Of a stretch of DNA of 64,000 bases, positions 1 to 8,125 are shown piece after piece. Position numbers and translations under genes: made by a program. How positions within the stretch are numbered: position 1 is the first letter of the stretch; each line of letters starts with the position of its first letter. Origin of the DNA: Halopseudomonas oceani (GTDB lineage: Bacteria > Pseudomonadota > Gammaproteobacteria > Pseudomonadales > Pseudomonadaceae); contig NZ_PPSK01000004.1 in NCBI RefSeq assembly GCF_002903165.1, forward strand, positions 248,001 through 312,000, written 5' to 3'. A model generated the notes under the pieces. That model saw only the letters and a list, made by a program, of their open reading frames with translations, ran no database searches and was not told the origin of the DNA.

Positions 1-25
1 CTACAGCCTCAGCCCGCATTACGGG

Positions 26-61
26 CAATAAAAAACCGGGCCAAGGCCCGGTTTTTTATTG
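26..61. terminator. Bidirectional intrinsic terminator
   Basis: A perfect inverted repeat with 17-base arms and an AA loop: a run of A, then CCGGGCC-AA-GGCCCGG, then a run of T. It is flanked by A-tracts and T-tracts on both sides, so it can end transcription in either direction. It lies ten bases past the stop codon of the ammonium transporter gene on the minus strand. Confidence 0.9.
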
Positions 62-70
62 CCGAAGTCC

Positions 71-1279
71 TCAGTCCTCCGAGGTCGCTCCAATCTTGTG
101 GATCGACAGATCGGCTCCCTGATATTCCTCTTCATCGGTGAGGCGCAAACCGGCAACCGTCTTGATCACGCCGTAGACCAGCAGGCCACCGGCAAAGGCA
201 ACAACAACACCCGCCAACGAACCAATCAGTTGCGACAGGAAGCTAACCCCACCCAAACCACCCAGCGCCTGGGTGCCAAAGATGCCGGCCGCAAGGCCGC
301 CCCAGACGCCGCACAAACCGTGCAACGGCCAGACACCCAGGACGTCATCGATCTTGAAGCGGTTCTGGGTCAGGATAAAGGTCCAGACAAACAGGCCACC
401 AGCGACCGCACCGGTTGCCAACGCGCCCAGCGGGTGCATCAGGTCGGAGCCGGCGCAGACAGCGACCAGGCCGGCCAACGGACCGTTGTGAATAAAACCG
501 GGGTCAGCACGCCCCACCAGCAGCGCCACCAGGGTGCCACCAACCATCGCCATCAACGAGTTGACTGCCACCAGACCGCTGATCCCCTCCAGCGTCTGCG
601 CCGACATCACGTTGAAGCCGAACCAGCCAATGGTCAGAATCCATGCGCCCAGCGCCAGAAACGGAATATTGGAGGGCGGCATCGCGACGACGTGACCACC
701 GCGATAGCGCCCGTTACGCGCCCCCAGCAGCAATACCGCCCCCAGCGCAATCCAGCCACCAACAGCATGCACAACAACCGAGCCGGCAAAGTCATGGAAG
801 CCAGCACCAAACTGCGCTTCCAACCAGCCCTGGAAGCCAAAATTGCCATTCCAGACGATGCCTTCAAAGAACGGATACACCACGCCAACAATCAGCAACG
901 AGGCGCATAGCTGCGGCGCAAACTTGGCACGCTCGGCAATACCACCGGAGATGATCGCCGGAATGGCGGCGGCAAAGGTCATCAGAAAGAAGAACTTCAC
1001 CAGCGCATACCCGTTGTTTTGGGCCAAGGTTGCCGCATCGGAAAAGAAGGTTGCGCCATAGGCAATCCAGTAGCCGACGAAGAAATAGGCAAGGCACGAA
1101 ATTGCAAAATCACTAATGATCTTGGACAGTGCATTGACCTGGTTCTTTTGCCGAACCGTACCCACTTCTAGAAATGCAAAGCCGGCGTGCATGGCCAGAA
1201 CCATGATCGCGCCCATCAGAATGAACAGGGTGTTTGCACCGTGGATCAGGGTTTCCACGGCGCTGTTAAGGTTTTCCAT
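71..1279 (-). CDS. amt: Ammonium transporter (Amt/MEP family)
   Basis: Inner-membrane ammonium channel of 402 residues, the usual length for Amt proteins. Eleven or so hydrophobic segments are visible. The conserved pore residues are present: an aspartate in FHDFAG (about residue 163) and the two pore histidines in VVHAVGG (about 171) and WPLHGLCG (about 320). The C-terminal tail (LRLTDEEEYQGAD) matches the cytoplasmic tail that in AmtB contacts the PII protein GlnK. No glnK gene lies beside it in this window, although glnK-amtB is the common arrangement, so this may be a stand-alone or second amt gene. It is divergent from the EAL gene at 1677. A sigma-54-like element (1513-1528) and a Pho box (1560-1577) lie upstream on its strand. 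Confidence 0.96.
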   Translation of the reverse strand: MENLNSAVETLIHGANTLFILMGAIMVLAMHAGFAFLEVGTVRQKNQVNALSKIISDFAISCLAYFFVGYWIAYGATFFSDAATLAQNNGYALVKFFFLMTFAAAIPAIISGGIAERAKFAPQLCASLLIVGVVYPFFEGIVWNGNFGFQGWLEAQFGAGFHDFAGSVVVHAVGGWIALGAVLLLGARNGRYRGGHVVAMPPSNIPFLALGAWILTIGWFGFNVMSAQTLEGISGLVAVNSLMAMVGGTLVALLVGRADPGFIHNGPLAGLVAVCAGSDLMHPLGALATGAVAGGLFVWTFILTQNRFKIDDVLGVWPLHGLCGVWGGLAAGIFGTQALGGLGGVSFLSQLIGSLAGVVVAFAGGLLVYGVIKTVAGLRLTDEEEYQGADLSIHKIGATSED

Positions 1280-1512
1280 TCAAGCAGCCTCTATCAAATC
1301 AGAAAAATGCACCCGTTACGTGCGCAAAACCAAATATCGAACCAATCCAGTGCACATCGAATTTTCCGATGCAGATGGACCTGTCGAGCGCGCACGCCGA
1401 GCAATCTGAAATAATTTTTATTTTTCAAATAGTTGTATGCCATTTTCGACCAAGAACCGATAAAGTCAGCACCAAATTGATGCAACAGAAAAGACATAAC
1501 TCCCTGCAATAG

Positions 1513-1528
1513 TGCAATCGTCATACCA
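1513..1528 (-). promoter_or_regulatory. Sigma-54-like promoter for amt
   Basis: On the minus strand the sequence reads TGGTATGACGATTGCA. Compared with the consensus TGGCACG-N4-TTGCW it keeps the invariant -24 GG and -12 GC at correct spacing and differs at two positions of the -24 block. amt genes are classic NtrC/sigma-54 targets. It would give a leader of about 220 bases. A half-matching NtrC-like dyad lies just upstream at about 1541-1557. Confidence 0.45.
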
Positions 1529-1559
1529 AAAGCGCAGAATCATGCACTGAAAGCGCACA

Positions 1560-1577
1560 ATGACAGTGTTGTGACAG
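1560..1577 (-). promoter_or_regulatory. Pho box (PhoB operator), two perfect heptamers
   Basis: On the minus strand: CTGTCAC, four bases, CTGTCAT. This is the canonical two-repeat Pho box with 11-base phasing. It sits between amt (minus) and the EAL gene (plus), 50 bases upstream of the EAL gene's TATAAT. Its orientation points to amt, but it could act on either promoter. Confidence 0.65.
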
Positions 1578-1626
1578 CGAGAAGCTGGCCCGACATCCGT
1601 AAACCGGCTGTTACAGGTGGTTTGGC

Positions 1627-1632
1627 TATAAT
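1627..1632 (+). promoter_or_regulatory. -10 hexamer of EAL gene promoter
   Basis: A perfect TATAAT 45 bases before the GTG start of the EAL gene. No good -35 hexamer is found 16-18 bases upstream, which would fit an activator-dependent promoter, though a chance match cannot be excluded. Confidence 0.45.
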
Positions 1633-1676
1633 CTTGCATACCATCAGCGCTCGATGTCCCGACCCCGGAGAAGAAC

Positions 1677-2840
1677 GTGTTTACTGGACAGCCACTGCCC
1701 TACTTCCAACCCCTGATCGATACTGCAACAGGCCGTATCGCCGGCTACGAGGCGCTGGCACGCCTGCGCGACGATGAGGGCAACATCTGCAGTGCTGGTC
1801 CGCTGTTTACCGACCCTGAGGTCTCCCAAGCCGAGCTGCTGGAACTGGACCGCAGCATTCGTCGCCAGGCCCTTGAACGCTTTCGCGACACCCCCGAGGG
1901 GTTCCTCAGCCTGAACATCTCTCCCGCCTGGGTCAGTCAGTTGGAACCGGGCCAGCCGTTGCCTAGCCTGCAGCTACTGGAAGAGCTGGGGCTGCCAACC
2001 GATCAAATCGTCTTCGAGATCACCGAGCTGCAAGGCAGTATCGAGCAGCTGCGGGATGTGGTGCAGCGCTACCGCGCAGCAGGTATTCGCATTGCGATTG
2101 ATGACTTTGGTGCCGGTTACTCGATGCTTGATCGGGTGCTGGCTCTGGAACCGGATATCCTCAAGCTGGACATCCAGCTGTTCCGCCAGGCCGCGGCAGG
2201 CAACAGCAACAGCGGCGACTTTGTCCGTGCGCTTGCGCTGATGGCAGAAAAGAGCGGCTGCTGGATCATCGCCGAAGGGGTAGAGACTGAGCAGGAGCTG
2301 CACTTCGCGCTGGAATGCGGCGCCCGCTACGTGCAGGGTTATCTGTTTGGCCGCCCGGAAGAGAACTTTCTGCCCAGCGATGCCGTGCAGCAACAGTTTT
2401 CAACCATGCGCGACCACTACGTGCATGCCAAGTTGGCCGAGCGCGAGAAGTTGGCGGGCCTGCGAACGTCGCTGGCCGAGCTGTTCGCCGAGCTGCGCCT
2501 GTGGCTCAGTCGCGGCGCCCTGCCTGCACATCTGCCCAACCCGCGGAACTATCCCTGGCTGCTGCGCTGCTTCCTGTGCGATGCCGAAGGCACACAGATC
2601 TCACCCAACTTCGATTGGCGCGGTGACGCCTGGCACACCGACCCTCGCTACCTTGATCACAACTGGTCATGGCGGCCGTACTTCTATCAGATTCTCGCTG
2701 AAGCTGGCGAAGACAGCCGCGTGATCCTATCGAACCGCTACCGAGACGCCACGACCAACCAGTATTGCATGACCTCAGGGCTGTTCATCGATGACAGCCG
2801 CCACCTGCTGCTTGTCGACATCGACACGTCATTCCTCTGA
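1677..2840 (+). CDS. EAL-domain c-di-GMP phosphodiesterase with C-terminal sensory domain
   Basis: Predicted cytoplasmic phosphodiesterase of 387 residues that would degrade cyclic di-GMP. The EAL domain (about residues 5-240) keeps all signature residues: YEALAR (E25), SLNIS (N80), EITE (E114/E117), IDDFGAG (D142, D143), LKLD (K163), IAEGVE (E200) and VQGYLFGRP (Q220), so it is probably active. Residues 250-387 resemble the PAS-like YkuI C-terminal domain that follows EAL domains in YkuI-type proteins. No GGDEF domain, signal peptide or membrane segment is seen. The start is GTG at 1677, with GGAG seven bases upstream. A Pho box upstream recalls the PhoB-induced phosphodiesterase RapA of Pseudomonas fluorescens; orthology is not shown. 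Confidence 0.92.
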   Translation: MFTGQPLPYFQPLIDTATGRIAGYEALARLRDDEGNICSAGPLFTDPEVSQAELLELDRSIRRQALERFRDTPEGFLSLNISPAWVSQLEPGQPLPSLQLLEELGLPTDQIVFEITELQGSIEQLRDVVQRYRAAGIRIAIDDFGAGYSMLDRVLALEPDILKLDIQLFRQAAAGNSNSGDFVRALALMAEKSGCWIIAEGVETEQELHFALECGARYVQGYLFGRPEENFLPSDAVQQQFSTMRDHYVHAKLAEREKLAGLRTSLAELFAELRLWLSRGALPAHLPNPRNYPWLLRCFLCDAEGTQISPNFDWRGDAWHTDPRYLDHNWSWRPYFYQILAEAGEDSRVILSNRYRDATTNQYCMTSGLFIDDSRHLLLVDIDTSFL

Positions 2841-2847
2841 CCGCCGT

Positions 2848-4164
2848 TCACTGCCGCTCACGCGGCAGTGAAAGCACCACCAGAAGGCCGCCCTCAGGTG
2901 CCTGCTCCAGTCCGAGGGTTCCCTGATAGGCAGCGACAAGATCACGCACGATGGCCAGACCAAGGCCATGTCCCGGCGCTTGCTGGTCCAGCCGAGTGCC
3001 ACGCCCCAGCACCTGTTCACGTGCAGCGTCATCAATACCAGGGCCGTCATCAGCCACCTCCAGCCGCAGCTGTTCAGCATCCAGCTGCCAGCTCAGCCGT
3101 ACTCTGGAAGCCGCCCACTTGCAGGCGTTATCCAGCAGATTGCCCAACAGCTCAAGCATGTCCTCTCGATCAAATGGCCAACGCGCCTCTGAATCACCAT
3201 CAAGCGTTACCGTAGGTGTGCTCGGGTAAAGGCTGGCCAGCGTCTGCACCAGCGCGGGCAGGTCTGTAGCGGGGTCAAAGCGCTGACCGCGTGACTGATC
3301 CGGAGCCAACCGAGCACGCTGCAGACTGCGCTCCAGCTGGCCACGCATACTTTGAAGCTGCTGTTGAAGTTCCGCCAGTTGGTCCGCCGGCAGTCGCTCA
3401 GCGAGACTGTCGAGACGGCTCTCAATAACCGCCAGCGGGGTTTTCAGCGCATGACCAAGATCACCCGCACTATTGCGCGCACGTGTCAGCAACGCCTCGA
3501 TCTGTCGACCCAAATGGTTGATCTCAGCAACCAGCGGCTGTAATTCGTCCGGCACCTGCTCGGTCAATTGCAGTCGCTCGCCGCTGCGCCACTCGGCCAG
3601 CTCCTGCTGCACCCGCCGCAGTGGCAACAGCGAACGACGTAACAGCCATTGCTGCAGCAGTACCGCAAGCAGAATCACTGCCACCGCCAATCCGCTGATC
3701 CACCAGCTGGCCCGCCGGAACTCGCTGAGCAGCGGTTGGTAGTCGACGGCAACACTGATGGTCACCAGCTCACCCGCCTTGCGATACTGGCCAGACCAAA
3801 CCAAAAGCTGCTGGCCCTGCGGCCCCTGTAACAGCTCACCTTGCAGGCCGTCGCCGGATAGAGGCAAACGGTGATCCCAGAGTGAGCGGGAACGCCATTT
3901 CTCCCGCCCCTGCACCACGAAGTAGCGCCCGGAATAGGGCCTGCGGTAATCCGGGTCGACCTTATCCATGTCGAGATAAAGGCCGTCGCTGCCTTCCGTC
4001 AAGGCGGCCAGCAAGCTGTCGGTCTCGCGCTGCAGCAACAGTGTGATGTAGTTGCGCTGGGCCCGGTCATACAACCAGGCGCTGCCTTGCACAATCAGCA
4101 GCACACTGCATAGCAGCAGAGGCACCAGAGTTACCGCTAGCCGGCGACTGATTGACCGCATCAC
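2848..4164 (-). CDS. Two-component sensor histidine kinase (PhoQ/QseC-like architecture)
   Basis: Inner-membrane histidine kinase of 438 residues. A first membrane helix (about 10-30) and a second (about 153-172) bracket a periplasmic sensor of about 120 residues. A HAMP-like linker follows. The H-box is [12 protein letters not shown] (H238), the N-box [13 protein letters not shown], and the ATP-lid glycine motifs ADDGPGID and GHGLGLAIV are intact. The gene overlaps the response regulator gene by four bases (ATGA), so the two are translationally coupled. Together with the two PepSY genes upstream it forms one minus-strand operon. The stimulus is not evident; PepSY-linked systems of this type often sense divalent cations or cationic peptides, which here is only inference. 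Confidence 0.93.
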   Translation of the reverse strand: MMRSISRRLAVTLVPLLLCSVLLIVQGSAWLYDRAQRNYITLLLQRETDSLLAALTEGSDGLYLDMDKVDPDYRRPYSGRYFVVQGREKWRSRSLWDHRLPLSGDGLQGELLQGPQGQQLLVWSGQYRKAGELVTISVAVDYQPLLSEFRRASWWISGLAVAVILLAVLLQQWLLRRSLLPLRRVQQELAEWRSGERLQLTEQVPDELQPLVAEINHLGRQIEALLTRARNSAGDLGHALKTPLAVIESRLDSLAERLPADQLAELQQQLQSMRGQLERSLQRARLAPDQSRGQRFDPATDLPALVQTLASLYPSTPTVTLDGDSEARWPFDREDMLELLGNLLDNACKWAASRVRLSWQLDAEQLRLEVADDGPGIDDAAREQVLGRGTRLDQQAPGHGLGLAIVRDLVAAYQGTLGLEQAPEGGLLVVLSLPRERQ

Positions 4165-4829
4165 GCCACTCCGACCAGAACGTAGCCCTGGCCGCGGCGG
4201 GTTTCGATAGCCTCGCGCCCAAGCTTGCGACGCAGATGGTTTATCAACACTTCGATGACATTGGAATCGCGCTCGTCCTCATAGTCGTACAGGTGCTCTG
4301 CCATCCGCGTCTTGGACAGCACCTTGCCCGGATTTAGCATGAAGTAACGCAGCAGCTTGAACTCACTGGCCGACAGACTGATCGGTTCAGCTGTGCCCAA
4401 GGTCACCTGCTGGTGGGCTTCATCCAGCCGCAGACCAGCCGCACTCAGCAGCGCTTGTGGCTCACGACCGTGCGCACGACGCAGCAGAGCCTGCACCCGT
4501 AGCAGCAGCTCTTCGTTGTGAAACGGCTTGGTCAGGTAGTCATCCGCGCCAGCCTGCAGGCCCTCGACTCGCTCGGTCCAGCGGCTGCGCGCCGTCAGAA
4601 TCAGCACCGGCAGGGTGCTACCGGCAGCACGCCAACGGCGCAGCACCTCCAGGCCATCCAGGCCGGGCAGTCCCAGATCCAGAATGGCCAGGTCGTAAGG
4701 CTCCTGCTCACCCAGCAGCGCTGCATCGCGACCGTCTGTACGCCAATCCACCGCGTAACCCGCGCGCTTGAGCACCGTATTCAGGCTGTCTGCCAACGCG
4801 ACATTGTCCTCAACCAGCAGCAGCCGCAT
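4161..4829 (-). CDS. OmpR/PhoP-family response regulator
   Basis: DNA-binding response regulator of 222 residues. The receiver domain (1-115) has the acidic pair near residues 7-8 (VEDN), the phospho-acceptor D51 (AILDLGLPG) and the conserved lysine in YLTKPF (about 101). The C-terminal part (about 130-220) is a winged-helix domain of the OmpR type ([26 protein letters not shown], then [11 protein letters not shown], shown here as motifs). It is co-transcribed with the histidine kinase gene and lies three bases after the PepSY gene. It probably regulates this operon and outer-envelope genes elsewhere. Confidence 0.94.
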   Translation of the reverse strand: MRLLLVEDNVALADSLNTVLKRAGYAVDWRTDGRDAALLGEQEPYDLAILDLGLPGLDGLEVLRRWRAAGSTLPVLILTARSRWTERVEGLQAGADDYLTKPFHNEELLLRVQALLRRAHGREPQALLSAAGLRLDEAHQQVTLGTAEPISLSASEFKLLRYFMLNPGKVLSKTRMAEHLYDYEDERDSNVIEVLINHLRRKLGREAIETRRGQGYVLVGVA

Positions 4830-4832
4830 CAG

Positions 4833-5171
4833 TCAGTCGTCCTCTTCCACATCGAGCAGCTCTCCGCTGACCGCGTCATATTCCAGTTCCATGATCCGTC
4901 GATCACGGGTCACGACTTCCAGTTCATAGATAAAACGCCCGTCATCGAGTTCCAGTTCGGCCTCCAGAAAGTGGCCGGGAAATCGCATCAGGGCGTCTTC
5001 GATAAGTTGTGGCAGCGGCAGAATACGCCCCTGCTCTGTCAGCAACAGCACCTCGTCCTGACTGAGGTCCCGCGCTGCTGCCACAGCGGGCAGCAGCGCC
5101 AGAGAACTTAACAGCAGGGCTGACAGGAACGACCTGTCAGTCGTCGCGACGGTGTTCGAGCACGTCGCCAT
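4833..5171 (-). CDS. PepSY-domain periplasmic protein, downstream copy
   Basis: Small secreted PepSY-domain protein of about 112 residues. The mature part (ARDLSQDEVLLLTEQGRI then FLEAELELDDGRFIYELEVV) is a single PepSY unit ending in an acidic tail. The start is uncertain. I chose ATG 5171, which lies inside the end of the upstream PepSY gene (35-base overlap) and gives a long N-region followed by the hydrophobic core SALLLSSLALLPAVAAA. A CTG in the core would give a more ordinary signal peptide, but there is no ATG or GTG there. PepSY proteins next to two-component genes are thought to be accessory or inhibitory periplasmic modulators. Confidence 0.75.
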   Translation of the reverse strand: MATCSNTVATTDRSFLSALLLSSLALLPAVAAARDLSQDEVLLLTEQGRILPLPQLIEDALMRFPGHFLEAELELDDGRFIYELEVVTRDRRIMELEYDAVSGELLDVEEDD

Positions 5172-5448
5172 TGGACGCATCCAGGTCAATATCCCACTCC
5201 TGCCCTTCGGCATCGCGGATTTCGACTTCGTAGACATAACGGCCATAGTGCTTATCCAGATCGGTGTCAGTGATGGTACCCGGCTGTACCGACAACGCCT
5301 TTTCGTTCAGGCTTTCCAAGGATTGAATGGTACCCTGTTCTACCAGCGTACCGACTTCATCCATACGCACATCGTCATCAGCCAGCAGCGCAGAGCTGCC
5401 AAGAGCCAGGATGGCAGAACAGGACAGGGCGACAAGTTGTTTGTACAT
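5137..5448 (-). CDS. PepSY-domain periplasmic protein, first gene of the operon
   Basis: Secreted protein of 103 residues: a signal peptide (MYKQLVALSCSAILALGSSALLA, cleaved before DDD) and one PepSY domain (LVEQGTIQSLESL, then GRYVYEVEIRDAEGQEWDID). It is the promoter-proximal gene of the operon PepSY-PepSY-regulator-kinase. The two PepSY proteins are related but clearly diverged, consistent with an old tandem duplication. A GGAAA ribosome binding site precedes ATG 5448. Confidence 0.85.
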   Translation of the reverse strand: MYKQLVALSCSAILALGSSALLADDDVRMDEVGTLVEQGTIQSLESLNEKALSVQPGTITDTDLDKHYGRYVYEVEIRDAEGQEWDIDLDASNGDVLEHRRDD

Positions 5449-5546
5449 GTTGATTTCCTCCGTTGCGTTTAGACAGTTTCAGACTATAGCGTTGAGCTGA
5501 AACCAACCTTAAAATTGGTCGCGCACTCTAAGGGACTCTGTACCAC

Positions 5547-6626
5547 ATGACAGCTATTCATGTTTCTGCTCCGGCATTGACGCTCCGGGCAGGACACCGT
5601 GCCATCGAGCATATCCGCGCAAACGGCCTGCAGCCAGCAGACGTACACATGATTCCGGGCGCCGCCGGAGGCCCCAAGGCACTGGGTATTCAAGGGCTGG
5701 ATCTGGCGCTGTTTGGCGAATGGTTGCCCAGGGCGCCGCAACCACGCAGCCTGATCGGCGCGTCCATCGGCAGTTGGCGTTTTGCCAGCGCCTGCATGCC
5801 TGACCCGGTGCATACCCTGCGCCAGCTCGGCGAGCTGTATACCGCCATGCGCTTCCCCAAGGGTGTGACCATCCAGACCATCAGCGCCGCCTGCGGCGAG
5901 ATGATCGATGAGTTGCTGCAAGGTCAGTTCGAGGCCATCCTCAGCAACCCCAACTACCGTCTCAACATCGTTGTCGTAAAGAGTCTTGGCCTACTGCGTC
6001 ACGATTCCCGCGCCCGCCTCGCGCTTGGACTCGGCGGCGTGATCGGCGCCAACCTGCTGGGTCGCCGTCACCTTGGTCGCTTCTTCGAGCGGGTGATCCT
6101 GCACGACCCGCGGCAGTTGCCGGAGCTGGAAGAGTTGCATGACTTCACCAGCGCACATGTCGAGCTGACTCCCGATAACCTGCGCTCGGCGCTGCTGGCG
6201 TCCGGATCCATTCCAATGGTGATGGAAGCGGTGCGCGAGATTCCCGGTGCCGCGCCCGGTGTATACCGCGATGGAGGCCTGCTCGACTATCACCTCGACC
6301 TGCCTTACACCGCACCCGGCGTTATTCTCTATCCGCACTTCATCGATCGTGTGGTGCCCGGCTGGTTTGACAAGACCATTCCCTGGCGCAAGCACAACGC
6401 CCAGCAACTGCGAGACGTACTGCTGCTAGCGCCCTCACCCGAGTATCTGGAACGCCTGCCCCACCGCAAGCTGCCGGACCGCAAGGACTTCAACCGCTAC
6501 GTGTATGACAACGACGGCCGCGAGAAGTACTGGCGCAAGGCAATGAGCGAAAGCCAACGCATGGGCGAAGAGTTCCTCGAACTGGCCGATTCCGGACGCC
6601 TGATCGACCGACTCAAACCGCTGTGA
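5547..6626 (+). CDS. Patatin-like phospholipase family protein
   Basis: Predicted cytoplasmic serine lipid hydrolase of 359 residues with the patatin Ser-Asp dyad. The oxyanion-hole motif is PGAAGGPKALG (about 38-47), the nucleophile elbow is IGASIGSWR (GxSxG, S73), and the catalytic aspartate is in YRDGG (D242). No signal peptide is seen, so it is not a type V-secreted patatin. Its stop overlaps the GTG start of the methyltransferase gene by four bases. Substrate unknown. Confidence 0.88.
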   Translation: MTAIHVSAPALTLRAGHRAIEHIRANGLQPADVHMIPGAAGGPKALGIQGLDLALFGEWLPRAPQPRSLIGASIGSWRFASACMPDPVHTLRQLGELYTAMRFPKGVTIQTISAACGEMIDELLQGQFEAILSNPNYRLNIVVVKSLGLLRHDSRARLALGLGGVIGANLLGRRHLGRFFERVILHDPRQLPELEELHDFTSAHVELTPDNLRSALLASGSIPMVMEAVREIPGAAPGVYRDGGLLDYHLDLPYTAPGVILYPHFIDRVVPGWFDKTIPWRKHNAQQLRDVLLLAPSPEYLERLPHRKLPDRKDFNRYVYDNDGREKYWRKAMSESQRMGEEFLELADSGRLIDRLKPL

Positions 6627-7288
6627 GCCAACCGCACGAGGCTATGCCCTGCCCGCTCTGCGCGGCACCTGCTCACTGGCTGCTGGATGACCGAAAGCGC
6701 AGCTACTGGCAGTGTGAAAAGTGCCTGATGGTGCATGTACCAAAACGCTGGCAGCTGAGCGCCGAGCAGGAAAAGGCCGAGTACGACCGCCACGAGAATC
6801 ACCCCGACGATCCGGGCTACCGACGTTTTCTCTCCCGGCTGGCCGAGCCGCTACTGCAGCGTCTGCCAGCCGCCAGCAGTGGACTCGATTTCGGCTGCGG
6901 CCCAGGCCCCGCGCTGGCCGTGATGTTGCGCGAGCACGGCCATCAAGTTGCCCTGCACGATCTCTACTACCATCCCAACCCCGAGGCCCTGCGCCAGCAA
7001 TGGGATTTCATCACCGCAACCGAGGTAGTCGAGCATCTGGCCGCTCCGCGTGAGGTGCTTGAGCAGCTGTGGCAGTGCCTGAAACCAGGTGGCTGGCTCG
7101 GCCTGATGACCAAGCGGGTCAGCAACCCCGAGGCCTTCAGAACCTGGCACTACAAGAGCGACCCAACCCACATCAGTTTTTTCAGCGAACAGAGTTTCCG
7201 CTGGCTGGCGACGCGGTGGCAGGCAGAGCTGGAGGTGATCGGCGCGGATGTGGTGCTGCTACGTAAACCGATGCTCAACGCAGGCTGA
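6623..7288 (+). CDS. Class I SAM-dependent methyltransferase with N-terminal zinc ribbon
   Basis: Protein of 221 residues. The N-terminus has a CPLC...CEKC pair typical of a small zinc ribbon seen in some methyltransferases of this type. The Rossmann core starts with LDFGCGPG (motif I) and carries EVVEHL, then LKPGGWLGLMT. The target is unknown. The gene begins at GTG 6623, overlapping the patatin-like gene's stop, so the two are translationally coupled. Its 3' end overlaps the convergent CWC gene by 14 bases. Confidence 0.85.
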   Translation: MSQPHEAMPCPLCAAPAHWLLDDRKRSYWQCEKCLMVHVPKRWQLSAEQEKAEYDRHENHPDDPGYRRFLSRLAEPLLQRLPAASSGLDFGCGPGPALAVMLREHGHQVALHDLYYHPNPEALRQQWDFITATEVVEHLAAPREVLEQLWQCLKPGGWLGLMTKRVSNPEAFRTWHYKSDPTHISFFSEQSFRWLATRWQAELEVIGADVVLLRKPMLNAG

Positions 7289-7496
7289 AGCGCTCAGTAA
7301 ATCCCTGCGGGTCCGCCTGAAAGGCACGAATGCACGTCTGGCAGACGCACACGCGGTTGCGCAGCGCGGCCGGCACCAGTACCAACATGGCTTTAGGCAC
7401 CTGCAACGTAAAACACCAGCAGGCACCGCTGTCCGCTGTACAGGCGTTGCTACCGCCGCAGAATGGACACGCACCGGAGTTAGCGTTGCCCCTCAT
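7275..7496 (-). CDS. Cysteine-rich CWC family protein
   Basis: Small protein of 73 residues with the pattern CPFCGGSNAC, then CWC, then CVCQTC, which matches the cysteine-rich CWC family (presumed metal-binding; function unknown). The start is set at ATG 7496 because this overlaps the stop of the upstream protease gene (TAATG), a coupled arrangement. A longer open frame upstream would lie inside that gene. Confidence 0.75.
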   Translation of the reverse strand: MRGNANSGACPFCGGSNACTADSGACWCFTLQVPKAMLVLVPAALRNRVCVCQTCIRAFQADPQGFTERFSLR

Positions 7497-8110
7497 TAGC
7501 GAGCCACACCGTTGACCGGTCCGGTCGGGCTGGGGCAAAAGCACGCCGCGTTACGTGGCAGAGGCGCAGCCAGGTGGCAGGCGCCGATCGGCGTCGCACA
7601 AGCACTGGCCGGCAGATACGGAGTGAAATCAAAGGGTACTCCTGCACAACGGGCAACGGTCTGTGCGCGTTCAAGGCCGGATGGATAGTTGCCCTGCATC
7701 AGCGGCCCCTGACTGGCGAACTGGTGGATAGTACGATTCAGATCGGCGTACTCACGGGTCTGTGACAACGCTGCCGCTGCCCAACAGTCAGCTTCCAGCT
7801 CCTGCGCCCGGGTAGCCCAGAACTGCTGAGTCCGAAACCACATCCCCTGCGGCGTCACGTGGCCGCTGCGGTGGTGACCACACTCATGGGCCAAGGTAAA
7901 TACGCGGGACATCGTCCAGTTCGCCATAATGCCCGGATCGGCATAGATAACCGGCCCCTGAGCATCCATCGCCGCGGAAGCCATCTGTGGATTGGGCGTC
8001 ACAATGACGCGGATACCGCAAAAGGCATCCCAACCGGCAAACATCGCTTGCGCCTGCGCTCCGCCGGCGAGCAGAAAAAACAACACAATCCAGGCAAGTT
8101 TTCCAGCCAT
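7496..8110 (-). CDS. Secreted M48-like zinc metalloprotease
   Basis: Exported protein of 204 residues: signal peptide MAGKLAWIVLFFLLAGGAQAQA, then a zincin core with HECGHH (HExxH, residues 75-79) and the downstream glutamate helix QELEADCWAA that supplies the third zinc ligand in M48-type peptidases. The protein is much shorter than HtpX or BepA and has several cysteines in the C-terminal third, which suggests a disulfide-stabilised periplasmic protein. Its partner downstream is the CWC gene. The substrate is unknown. Confidence 0.75.
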   Translation of the reverse strand: MAGKLAWIVLFFLLAGGAQAQAMFAGWDAFCGIRVIVTPNPQMASAAMDAQGPVIYADPGIMANWTMSRVFTLAHECGHHRSGHVTPQGMWFRTQQFWATRAQELEADCWAAAALSQTREYADLNRTIHQFASQGPLMQGNYPSGLERAQTVARCAGVPFDFTPYLPASACATPIGACHLAAPLPRNAACFCPSPTGPVNGVAR

Positions 8111-8125
8111 CCCTGACGCCTCGAG

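Larger units (their letters stand above)
1280..1676. other. Divergent regulatory region between amt and EAL gene
   Basis: This 397-base gap holds no credible gene. It contains a sigma-54-like promoter reading towards amt, a two-heptamer Pho box, and a perfect -10 hexamer (TATAAT, 1627-1632) reading towards the EAL gene. The stretch from 1400 to 1440 is AT-rich, with A/T runs unlike the surrounding coding DNA. These elements are listed separately. Confidence 0.6.

Noticed and set aside
59-910. Plus-strand open frame opposite amt (283 codons)
   Set aside because: Antisense to the ammonium transporter, rich in Gln/Arg/His, no signal or domain, and begins inside the terminator.
1308-1324. NtrC-like dyad close to the amt start
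   Set aside because: One half-site is perfect, but it would lie downstream of the proposed transcription start, an unlikely place for an activator site.
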